A stretch of DNA of 64,000 nucleotides from Cupriavidus sp. Lineage in GTDB: Bacteria > Pseudomonadota > Gammaproteobacteria > Burkholderiales > Burkholderiaceae. Both the position numbers and the translations under genes were made by a program. This document shows, in pieces, positions 38,356 through 45,347 of this stretch (position 1 is its first letter; each line of letters starts with the position of its first letter). Location: contig JAPSLP010000025.1 of NCBI GenBank assembly GCA_031180665.1, positions 19,456-83,455 of the forward strand, written 5' to 3'. The notes beneath the pieces were generated by a model. The model did not search any database. It was not told the DNA's origin and saw only the letters and a list, made by a program, of their open reading frames with translations.

Positions 38356-38961
38356 TTACGCCGCCAACGCTCCCGCATCCGGCACCACCAGCGCCACCAG
38401 GTCGTTCAGCTCCGTCAGCGCGGTGCGATGCACCACCGCGGCGGGCACCACTTCGCCATTGACCGGATCGGGTAGGTCGCGCGTCGCGCAGGCGGCCGCC
38501 ACCACCGTGGTGGTGAAGCCGAGATCGAGGGCGGCACGCGCCGTCGCACTGACGCACATATGGGTCATGAAGCCCGCCACCACCAGCTGCTTGCGGCCGG
38601 TCTTGCCCAGTGCGTCGGCCAGGCCCGTGCCGGCGAACGCGTTCGGCAGGGACTTGACGATCACCGTCTCGCCCTGCGCCGGCGCCAGCTCGGCGATCGG
38701 TTCCACATAAGGCCCCTGCGGATCGAAGATCGCGCCGCCGGGCTGGCCGTGATGCTGGATGTGGACCACCGGTGCGCCGGCCTTGCGCGCGGCGGCCAGC
38801 AGGCGCTGGCACTCGGCGACGGCCTCGGCCATGCCGGACAGCGGCAGGCTGCCGTCGACATACTCGCGCTGATGGTCGATCAGCACCAGGCTGGCTTGCT
38901 GCCAGTCAGCCGGCTGGCGGGTCGCGCCGGCGAAATCCATCAGGGTCTTGGCTTGGGGCAT
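38356..38961 (-). CDS. Isochorismatase-family cysteine hydrolase
   Basis: 201 residues with the family's catalytic triad: Asp in LVLIDHQREY (about 29), Lys in VIVKSLPNAF (about 103) and Cys in GFMTHMCVSATAR (about 136). A non-prolyl cis-peptide-like GFMTH precedes the Cys. Such enzymes hydrolyse amides (nicotinamide, carbamates) or the vinyl ether of isochorismate; no siderophore genes are near, so an amidase-type role is more likely. The ATG at 38961 follows GGAAGAG. It is divergent from a LysR gene 97 bases away, which probably regulates it. Confidence 0.9.
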   Translation of the reverse strand: MPQAKTLMDFAGATRQPADWQQASLVLIDHQREYVDGSLPLSGMAEAVAECQRLLAAARKAGAPVVHIQHHGQPGGAIFDPQGPYVEPIAELAPAQGETVIVKSLPNAFAGTGLADALGKTGRKQLVVAGFMTHMCVSATARAALDLGFTTTVVAAACATRDLPDPVNGEVVPAAVVHRTALTELNDLVALVVPDAGALAA

Positions 38962-39058
38962 GGGGGCTCTTCCTCGTCGAATGTGCACGACAGCGTGCGA
39001 TGCCGCCATGATAGGGTTCGGCTTGCCGATTCACCATGCCAAATTCCGACGAGGCACT

Positions 39059-39958
39059 GTGCAAAAAAGAACAGCCGCCACCACCCACTGGGACGATCTG
39101 CTGACGCTGGCCGTGCTGGCCCGTTCGGGCAGCTACGCCGCCTGCGCCCGCGAGCTCGGGCTGACGCATGCCACCGTGATTCGCCGGCTGCGGCGGCTGG
39201 AGACCGCGCTGGGCGCGCCAGTGGCCGAATCGATGCAGGGCCGCATCGAGCTGTCGCCGGCCGGGCGCATTGCGCTGACCGCCGCCGAGCAGATGGAACG
39301 GCACGCCGCGCGGATCGGCCGCGAGCTAGAAGCGCGCCGCGCCAGCCCGGGCAGCGTGTCGGGCACGGTCAAGCTGACCGCCACTGAAGGGGTGGCGACA
39401 CTGTTCATCGCCGAACGGCTGCCGGCGCTGCGCGAGCGTCATCCCGGGCTGACGGTGGAGCTGATCGTCGAGGCGCGCCGGGCCAGCCTCGCACGCCGGG
39501 AGGCGCACCTGGCCGTCCGGCTCAATCGCCCGGTCGAGGAACAGGTGGTGGCGCGCCGCGTCGGCACCATCCACTACGGCGTCTACGGCAACGCGGCCAT
39601 GCGCCGCCGCTACGCCGACGAAGGTCTCGCCGCGCTGCCGTTCTGCCAGCTCGCCTTGTCGCTCGCGCCGGGCGTGGCGCTGCCCGAGATCCGCTGGGTC
39701 GACCGGCAGATCGCGCGCGACGCCATCGTGCTGTCGAGCAACAGCGTCGACACGCTGCTGATGGCCGCCGCCGCCGGCACCGGCGCCGCGCTGCTGCCGC
39801 ACTTCGCCGCGCGCACGCAACCGTCGCTGCATTTGCTGCAGGACTGCCCCGACGTGCGGCGCGAGGTCTGGCTGGCCTATCCGTCCGAATACCGGCGCCA
39901 GCCGCGCTTTCGCGCCGTGGCCGACTGGCTGGCCCAGTGCTTCGCGGAGCTGCCGTAG
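39059..39958 (+). CDS. LysR-family transcriptional regulator
   Basis: 299 residues. The N-terminal winged helix-turn-helix DDLLTLAVLARSGSYAACARELGL ... HATVIRRLRRLE (about 11-50) is split by a normal LysR turn; a linker helix and a LysR substrate domain (about 95-295) follow. Compared with the usual family opening, the recognition helix reads THATVIRRLRRLE. The GTG start at 39059 has GAGG four bases upstream; an ATG about 50 bases earlier is possible. It is divergent from the isochorismatase-family gene, the classic layout for a LysR protein and its target. Confidence 0.86.
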   Translation: MQKRTAATTHWDDLLTLAVLARSGSYAACARELGLTHATVIRRLRRLETALGAPVAESMQGRIELSPAGRIALTAAEQMERHAARIGRELEARRASPGSVSGTVKLTATEGVATLFIAERLPALRERHPGLTVELIVEARRASLARREAHLAVRLNRPVEEQVVARRVGTIHYGVYGNAAMRRRYADEGLAALPFCQLALSLAPGVALPEIRWVDRQIARDAIVLSSNSVDTLLMAAAAGTGAALLPHFAARTQPSLHLLQDCPDVRREVWLAYPSEYRRQPRFRAVADWLAQCFAELP

Positions 39959-39979
39959 GCCGCCCCGGCACGCCGTTCG

Positions 39980-41461
39980 CTATGGCGTCTGCCGCTGCAC
40001 CGGCGCGCCGACACCGGCGTCCGTCACGGGCGCGATCACCAGATAGCGCCGTGCCTCCTGCCGCTCGCCGCCGCCGGCGACAATCTGCCGGATCGGCCCG
40101 ACCGTATTGACGATCGCCGATCCCGCCGGATTCGCCATGAAGCGCGCCAGCGGCTCGATGCGGCCGCCGCCATCGGCCCGCTCGGCCAGGCCCAGCACAT
40201 AGGCCTGCCTGGGCTGCAGGCCCGTGACCGAGGCCTGCAGCACCTGCACCAGCCCCTGGTCGAACAGCGCGACGCTGGTGGGCGCCGGTTGGGATGACGG
40301 TTGCGCACCAGCAACGACCGGCGCCAACGCCAGTTGCGTGGCCCTGGCAATCGAACCGGCCGGTTGCAGGTTCTGCCGCCCATCGCCCTGCTTGACCGCG
40401 TCCGGCACATAGACCACCGCCTGCGGCGCCTGCCCGACGGGGATCGTCGCGACCACGCGCTGGCTCAGCGTGTCGATCGCCGCCAGCGCGTCCTCATTCT
40501 CCAGCCCGACATAGATGCGGCTGCCGTCGCCCGATGGCCACAGGCCGTGCGGCAGCTTGCCGACCGGAATGGTGGCGACCGGCGAGAAGTCGTCGGTGCG
40601 GAACACCTTGACCTCGTTGGTCCCGCCCACCGTCACGTAGGCGAACTGGCCGTTGCGGTTGCGCACGAAATTGACGTGGTTGGTGATCGGCCCGGTATCG
40701 ATGGTGCGGATCGGTGCGAACGGCGGGCGCGCATCGAACACCTGCACCTTGCCGATGTCCTTCAGCGTGAACCAGACCTGCTTGCCGTCGGGCGTCGCTG
40801 CGATGTTCGGACAGAAGGCGCTGGCCTGCTCGATGGTGGCGACCACCTTGTGCTCGGCCACCGACACCACGCTGGTGCGCGGCTGGAACGACGAGCAGAC
40901 ATAGCCGTACTTGCCGTCCGGCGAGAAGATCTGCATGCCCGGGCCGGCCGGCACCGTAATGCGGGTCTTCTCGCGATAGGTCGCCGCGTCGATCACGGCG
41001 ACATAATCCTCGCCGCGCACGGTGACCCAGACCTCCTTGCCGTCCGGCGTGTAGAACGCCTCGTGCGGCGAGCGGCCGAGATAGGTCACGTGCCTGACCG
41101 CATTGGTCTGCGTATCGATGAAGGACACCGAGTTCGAGCCGATCGACACCACCGCCAGCGTGCGGCCGTCCGGCGAAAAGCCGAGCCCATGCACCAGCAG
41201 CTGTCCCTTGTACAGGGGACTGAAGTTGGCCGGCGTCGGCTCGCCCAGCCGGATCATGCCGAGCACCTCGTTGGAGGCGGGGTTGGTCACGGACACCGTG
41301 TTGGAGAACTGCTCGGCGGCGTAGATGCGGTCGCGATGGCTGATCGGCCGGTCGGGATCGCCGGCGGCGCGAGGCGGCTGGCCCGCCTGCGTGGCGGCCG
41401 GCAAGGCGAGCGCCAGGGCCGCGATGGCGGCGACGAGGGCGGCGGTCGGGTTGAGCTTCAT
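39980..41461 (-). CDS. Secreted YncE-like beta-propeller protein (YVTN repeats)
   Basis: 493 residues with a clear signal peptide (MKLNPTAALVAAIAALALALPAATQA). About seven beta-propeller blades follow, with YVTN-type repeats such as GFSPDGRTLAVVSIGSNSVSFID, FYTPDGKEVWVTVRGEDYVAVID (split over a blade) and SGDGSRIYVGLENEDALAAID. The C-terminal 120 residues are a separate domain rich in Gln/Ala (about 375-493). It is probably a periplasmic binding or sensing protein. AAGGAG lies ahead of the ATG, which overlaps the TGA of the DUF305 gene (ATGA), so the two are coupled. Confidence 0.86.
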   Translation of the reverse strand: MKLNPTAALVAAIAALALALPAATQAGQPPRAAGDPDRPISHRDRIYAAEQFSNTVSVTNPASNEVLGMIRLGEPTPANFSPLYKGQLLVHGLGFSPDGRTLAVVSIGSNSVSFIDTQTNAVRHVTYLGRSPHEAFYTPDGKEVWVTVRGEDYVAVIDAATYREKTRITVPAGPGMQIFSPDGKYGYVCSSFQPRTSVVSVAEHKVVATIEQASAFCPNIAATPDGKQVWFTLKDIGKVQVFDARPPFAPIRTIDTGPITNHVNFVRNRNGQFAYVTVGGTNEVKVFRTDDFSPVATIPVGKLPHGLWPSGDGSRIYVGLENEDALAAIDTLSQRVVATIPVGQAPQAVVYVPDAVKQGDGRQNLQPAGSIARATQLALAPVVAGAQPSSQPAPTSVALFDQGLVQVLQASVTGLQPRQAYVLGLAERADGGGRIEPLARFMANPAGSAIVNTVGPIRQIVAGGGERQEARRYLVIAPVTDAGVGAPVQRQTP

Positions 41462-42000
41462 CGTGGCTCCTTGTGCGAATGATGGACAGTGCGGTGGCCG
41501 TGTTCGCCGCCAGCGACCGCGGCGGTATCACGCGACGAATGGGAGGACGTATCGGCGGACGTATCGGCGAACGTATCGACGGCGGGCGGTGCCACCCCGA
41601 TCGCCAGATACATCGCCGCGATCTCCTGCTGCTGCGTGGCGATGATTTCCTGCGCCAGCCGGCGCAGTTGCGGATTGCGCCCGTGCCGCAGCTGCGCCAT
41701 CGCCATCTCGATCGCGCCGCGGTGGTGCGGCACCATCATGTGGACGAAGTCCCGGTCGACGTCGCCGCTGGGCGCGATCGCCATCTCGTTCATCATCCGC
41801 TCCATCGCGCGGTCGTTCTCGGCGAGGAAGGCGGCGTGGTTGGCGGCATCGGCGGACGCGTCCGCCGCCGACGCGGGCGCGGCGACCGCCGCCAGCGTCC
41901 CGCCGATGGCCACCGACATGGCCATCGAGATGGCTACCGACACGGCCCCCATCCGCGCGGCGCCGCGATCGCGGCCGCGCCATCGAAAACAGGCAGGCAT
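41458..42000 (-). CDS. DUF305 family periplasmic protein
   Basis: 180 residues. An N-terminal hydrophobic signal (about 17-45) ends near ASAADASADA. The DUF305 domain has ENDRAMERMM, DRDFVHMMVPHHRGAIEMA and LAQEIIATQQQEI (about 60-130), with paired His and Met residues that suggest metal binding, possibly copper. The C-terminal tail is His/Ser/Thr-rich (SSHSSRDT, HGHRTVHHSH), again a metal-ligand pattern. GGAGGAG precedes the ATG. It is the first gene of the DUF305 / propeller operon, driven by the minus-strand ECF-type promoter. Confidence 0.88.
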   Translation of the reverse strand: MPACFRWRGRDRGAARMGAVSVAISMAMSVAIGGTLAAVAAPASAADASADAANHAAFLAENDRAMERMMNEMAIAPSGDVDRDFVHMMVPHHRGAIEMAMAQLRHGRNPQLRRLAQEIIATQQQEIAAMYLAIGVAPPAVDTFADTSADTSSHSSRDTAAVAGGEHGHRTVHHSHKEPR

Positions 42001-42029
42001 GCTGAACTCCTCCAGGTCCGTACCAACAG

Positions 42030-42061
42030 GTGAACAGCGGTCCTGGCCGCTTATTCCCGCC
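42030..42061 (-). promoter_or_regulatory. ECF-type promoter driving the DUF305 / propeller operon
   Basis: On the minus strand, GGCGGGAATAA (42061 to 42051), a 14-base spacer, then TGTTCAC (42036 to 42030) followed by CTGT. The same two boxes with the same spacing occur on the plus strand ahead of the sigma factor gene. ECF promoters typically have a conserved GGAA-like -35 box and a -10 box beginning with a G/C-containing pair, so I infer both are read by the sigma factor encoded here. Confidence 0.75.
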
Positions 42062-42095
42062 GGACGGCAAAAAAATCCCGACCGTGGCGGTCGAT

Positions 42096-42127
42096 GGCGG
42101 GAATAAAATCGCCCGGATGGTGTTCAC
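42096..42127 (+). promoter_or_regulatory. ECF-type promoter driving the sigma / anti-sigma genes (autoregulation)
   Basis: GGCGGGAATAA (42096-42106), a 14-base spacer, then TGTTCAC (42121-42127) followed by GCTGT. It mirrors the minus-strand promoter. The two -35-like elements form a perfect 11-bp inverted repeat with 34 bases between them. The likely transcription start is about 50-60 bases ahead of the sigma gene ATG. Confidence 0.75.
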
Positions 42128-42188
42128 GCTGTAAGGGCACAGCGCAGGGGCGACCCGGCGCGGCCCGCCGACCGACAAAGGAACAGCG

Positions 42189-42719
42189 ATGGGGGTTCGT
42201 GAAGAACTGATCGACCACGTGCCGCGGCTGCGCCGCTATGCGCGCGCGCTGGTCCACAACCGCGAGCTGGCCGACGACCTGGTGCAGGACACGCTCGAGC
42301 GCGCGCTGCGCCATGCGCGGCAATACCACGACGGCACCGATCTGCGGGCCTGGCTATTCACGATCATGCATAACGCCTTCGTCAACCAGATGCGCGGCGC
42401 TGGCATGCGCGCGACGCATGTGCCGATGGACGACGACACCCTGTCCGACGGCCTGTCCGGTGCCGAATGGCAAAGCCCGGCCAACCCGGCCGGCTCGCTG
42501 GAGGTGCGCGACCTCGATTACGCGCTGCAGCGGCTGCCGGCCGAACAGCGCGAGGTGGTGCTGCTGGTCGGCCTCGAATCGATGAGCTATGCCGAGGTGG
42601 CGCTGGCCCTCGGCATTCCGGTCGGCACCGTGATGTCGCGGCTCTCGCGCGGACGCGAGCGCCTGCGCAGCCTGATGGCCGGTGTCAAACCCGAAGCCCG
42701 ACTGAGGGTGGTGCGATGA
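42189..42719 (+). CDS. ECF-subfamily RNA polymerase sigma factor
   Basis: 176 residues with only sigma regions 2 and 4. Region 2 is PRLRRYARALVHNRELADDLVQDTLERAL (split at about 10-38) with DLRAWLFTIMHN; region 4 is LPAEQREVVLL ... MSYAEVALALGIPVGTVMSRLSRGRERL (about 115-160). It directs polymerase to a small regulon, here most likely its own operon and the DUF305 operon. AAAGGAAC lies ahead of the ATG. Its TGA overlaps the ATG of the anti-sigma gene. Confidence 0.92.
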   Translation: MGVREELIDHVPRLRRYARALVHNRELADDLVQDTLERALRHARQYHDGTDLRAWLFTIMHNAFVNQMRGAGMRATHVPMDDDTLSDGLSGAEWQSPANPAGSLEVRDLDYALQRLPAEQREVVLLVGLESMSYAEVALALGIPVGTVMSRLSRGRERLRSLMAGVKPEARLRVVR

Positions 42720-43534
42720 GCAACGAAGCATTCGCGATCAGCGAGGAAGAGATCCACGCCTACGTCGATGGCATGCTGCCCGACGCGCGGCGCGCCGAAA
42801 TCGAGCAGCGGCTCGAGCACGACCCCCAGCTTGCCCAGCGGATCAGCCAGTACTACGCGCTGAACCACATGCTGCACGCGCGCTACGACCGCGTGCTGAA
42901 CGAACCGCTGCCGTCGCGGCTGCGCGACCCCGGCCGGCGTGGCGCATGGCTGCGCCGGCTGGACTGGAAGCTGCTGGGCGGCATGGCAGCGGCGCTGGTG
43001 GTGGGCATCGGCATCGGCGCCAATGCCGATACGTGGCGCCGCGCAGTGCCCTCGTTCGGCGGCGAGCTGGCCCGGCGCGCGCCGACGGGCCTCGATACCG
43101 GCGAATCGTTCGCGCGCCAATCGGCGATCGCCCACGTGATCTACGCCCCCGAAGTGCGTCGCCCGGTGGAAGTCGGTGCCGACCGCGAGCAGGAACTGGT
43201 CAAATGGGTATCGAACCGGCTCGGCGCCGATGTCCGCCCGCCGATCCTGACGCGCACCGGCTTCTCGCTGATGGGCGGACGCCTGCTGCCGAGCAACCAC
43301 GGGCCGGTCGCGCAGTTCATGTATCACGACGCCAACGGCGAGCGCATCACGCTGTGCATCTCGCACCGCGACCTGGCCGTCGATGTGACCGCGTTCCGGC
43401 TGTATCAGGACGGTCCCGTCAACGTCTTCTACTGGATCGACGGCAAGTTCGGCTACGCGGTGTCGGGCGGCATCGACCGCCAGCGGCTGCTCGAGCTCGC
43501 GCACGACGTGCACGCGCAGGTCGCTGCGCAGTAG
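42716..43534 (+). CDS. Transmembrane anti-sigma factor
   Basis: 272 residues. The N-terminal cytosolic part (EEEIHAYVDGMLPDARRAEIEQRLEHDP) is a typical anti-sigma domain. One membrane segment follows (LLGGMAAALVVGIGIGA, about 83-99), then a periplasmic domain (about 105-270) with no named fold, probably the sensory part. No zinc-binding HxxxCxxC is seen, so control is unlikely to be by direct thiol oxidation. It is coupled to the sigma gene by an ATGA overlap. Confidence 0.87.
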   Translation: MSNEAFAISEEEIHAYVDGMLPDARRAEIEQRLEHDPQLAQRISQYYALNHMLHARYDRVLNEPLPSRLRDPGRRGAWLRRLDWKLLGGMAAALVVGIGIGANADTWRRAVPSFGGELARRAPTGLDTGESFARQSAIAHVIYAPEVRRPVEVGADREQELVKWVSNRLGADVRPPILTRTGFSLMGGRLLPSNHGPVAQFMYHDANGERITLCISHRDLAVDVTAFRLYQDGPVNVFYWIDGKFGYAVSGGIDRQRLLELAHDVHAQVAAQ

Positions 43535-43563
43535 CGGCGCCCGCCCGCGATGGCGGCACGAGC

Positions 43564-44340
43564 TCAGAACGTCTTCGTCAGCGAGGCCCAGGCCGTGCCG
43601 CCGCCCATGTAGCGTCCCTTGGCGTTGGTGTACACGGTCCGGTCCGCGTTGGTGTCGACATAGGCGACGGCCAGCGCGAAGCCGTTGCCGAGGTCCCTGG
43701 TCAGGCCGAGCTTCCAGTCGACATACGAGGCGTTGGCCACCTGCACCTTCTGGAAGCCAACGTGGCTGTTCAGCGTCAGGCCCCAGACCTCCAGCGGCAC
43801 GTTGGCCGACAGGTCCGCGTACCAGCTGTGCCGGCTGTCGGCGAGGCCGAACAGGTTGGTCGGCGCATACGAGACCTTGAGGGACACCGGACCGTAGCCG
43901 ATGCCGGCATAGGCTTCGGTGGTATGGGGGCGGGTGAAGCCGCCCGGGTAATCGCCAGGGTAGTAGTACTGCAGCACGCCGACATCGTAGGACCATTTGC
44001 CGCCGGCGCCGAAGGGGTTCCTGAAGCCCGCGTAGATGTCCATTTCGATGGGCGCCGAGACCTGGCCGTTGCTGTCGCCCAGCCAGCTGATGCTCGAATT
44101 CCAGTTGCCCAGATAGAAGCCGCTGGCATGGCTGTAGTCGAAGCCGCCCTGGATCGCCGGGCGGCGATCGGTTTGCATGATGCCGCGATAGCGGTAGCCG
44201 CTGGCCAGCGTCAGATTGGCCGTCAGGTTATGTTCCGCGGCCTGCGCGGCGGCCGGCGTCGCGGACAGCAGCGTCAGGGCCGGCAGGGAAGCGGCGAGCA
44301 GCGCCGCGGCGGTATGGCGCGGGAGAATGATTCGGGTCAT
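43564..44340 (-). CDS. TorF-family putative porin
   Basis: 258 residues. A signal peptide ends near ATPAAAQA; the mature part is a run of amphipathic beta strands with Gly/Tyr/Trp-rich turns (LASGYRYRGIMQTDRRPAIQGG, split over two strands; YYYPGDYP; AYVDTNADRTVY) and a C-terminal aromatic SLTKTF typical of outer membrane beta-barrels. The opening ASGYRYRGI... matches the Gcw_chp/TorF family. Solute unknown. It lies downstream of kdpE on the same strand but has its own promoter with KdpE-like direct repeats. Confidence 0.85.
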   Translation of the reverse strand: MTRIILPRHTAAALLAASLPALTLLSATPAAAQAAEHNLTANLTLASGYRYRGIMQTDRRPAIQGGFDYSHASGFYLGNWNSSISWLGDSNGQVSAPIEMDIYAGFRNPFGAGGKWSYDVGVLQYYYPGDYPGGFTRPHTTEAYAGIGYGPVSLKVSYAPTNLFGLADSRHSWYADLSANVPLEVWGLTLNSHVGFQKVQVANASYVDWKLGLTRDLGNGFALAVAYVDTNADRTVYTNAKGRYMGGGTAWASLTKTF

Positions 44341-44387
44341 GACGATCGTGGCGAAGTGAAAGGGACGGTCCCGTTGGGACCTTCTCC

Positions 44388-44454
44388 ACGATAGGGATGG
44401 GCGCGTAAAAACGGTGTCAAGAGTGCGAGGCGCGGCGTGCGAACGGTGTAAAGG
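44388..44454 (-). promoter_or_regulatory. torF promoter with OmpR/KdpE-type direct repeats
   Basis: Minus strand: CCTTTACACCGTTCGCAC (44454 to 44437) and TCTTGACACCGTTTTTAC (44422 to 44405) are two similar 18-base boxes 32 bases apart, followed by TATCGT (44393 to 44388) as a -10. The second box and the -10 line up with the proximal box and -10 of the kdp promoter, sharing CCGTTTTTA and CCCTA at the same spacing. This is the pattern of a winged-helix response regulator binding just upstream of a weak promoter. Confidence 0.55.
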
Positions 44455-44477
44455 CGCGTGCGGCCCCCCTATGCCGC

Positions 44478-44586
44478 AAGTCGCTCATGCCCGAGACCGT
44501 TCGTGCCCCGAAGTCGCTCATGTTCAGGTGGTTCACACCCCAGGTCGTTCATGCCCGAGTCGTTCATGCCCGGGTCGTTCACCCCG
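44478..44586. repeat. Degenerate 15-16 bp tandem repeats ending at the kdpE stop
   Basis: About seven units of the type AGTCGTTCATGCCCG run from 44478 into the kdpE stop codon. The last two full units at about 44547-44576 are nearly identical; the others differ by a few bases. It fills the kdpE 3' flank where a terminator would be expected. Confidence 0.75.
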
Positions 44587-45274
44587 CGAAGCGATAGCCG
44601 ATGCCGGTCTCGGTCAGCAGATGAACGGGCTGCGCGGGATCGCGCTCGAGCTTGTGGCGCAGATGGCCCATGTAGACGCGCAGATACTGGCTGCTCTCCG
44701 ACTGCGACGGCCCCCATACCTCGCGCAGCAGTTCGCGATGCGTCATCACCTTGCCGCGGTGGGCGATCAGCACCGACAGCAGGCGATACTCGATCGGCGT
44801 CAGATGTACCGGCTGCCCCGCGCGCGTGATCAGGCGATTGGCGAGGTCCACCTGCACGTCGCCGAAGGCGATCCAATGGATGCCCTGCGGATTGGCCCGG
44901 GCGTGCCGGCGCAGCAGCACGCGCACGCGCGCCACCATCTCGCCCACGCCGAACGGCTTGGTCAGATAGTCGTCGGCACCGCCGTCGAGCGCGCCGATCT
45001 TGTCGGCTTCGTCGCTGCGCGCGGACAGCACCAGGATCGGCACCTGGGTCCAGGTCCGCATCTCGCGGATCAGCTGGACGCCATCGCCATCGGGCAGGCC
45101 GAGATCGAGGATCACCAGATCGGGTTGCCGCGTGCCGGCATCGATCAGCCCCCGCTTCAGCGTCTCGGCCTCATGCACGGTGCAGCCCTCGGCCTCGAGC
45201 GTCGCGCGTACGAAGCGGCGGATATGCGGCTCGTCTTCGACCAGCAGCACCGTGGGAGAGAATTCGAATGGCAT
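44579..45274 (-). CDS. kdpE: Two-component response regulator KdpE
   Basis: 231 residues. The receiver domain has the acidic pair EDEP, phosphoacceptor Asp in VILDLGLPDGDG (about 57), a Ser in VLSARS and Lys in YLTKPFG. The C-terminal OmpR-type winged helix has LTPIEYRLLSVLIAH and YLRVYMGHLRHKLE. It activates the kdp operon when potassium is scarce, after phosphorylation by KdpD encoded just upstream. The ATG at 45274 is the only one that gives a complete receiver domain. Its stop codon lies inside a tandem-repeat tract. Confidence 0.95.
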   Translation of the reverse strand: MPFEFSPTVLLVEDEPHIRRFVRATLEAEGCTVHEAETLKRGLIDAGTRQPDLVILDLGLPDGDGVQLIREMRTWTQVPILVLSARSDEADKIGALDGGADDYLTKPFGVGEMVARVRVLLRRHARANPQGIHWIAFGDVQVDLANRLITRAGQPVHLTPIEYRLLSVLIAHRGKVMTHRELLREVWGPSQSESSQYLRVYMGHLRHKLERDPAQPVHLLTETGIGYRFAG

Positions 45275-45347
45275 GGCGGTAGTGGATTCCTTGGATCGAC
45301 GTGGTATGGAGGTGGGGCGAATGGGGTGCCGATGCGGGTGCGCCGGC

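Noticed and set aside
38356..38961. Isochorismatase for siderophore synthesis (EntB-like)
   Set aside because: No carrier-protein domain and no siderophore genes nearby; only the hydrolase fold can be supported.
42051..42106. Rho-independent terminator formed by the 11-bp inverted repeat
   Set aside because: The 34-base spacer, lack of a T tract and position between divergent genes fit paired promoters better.
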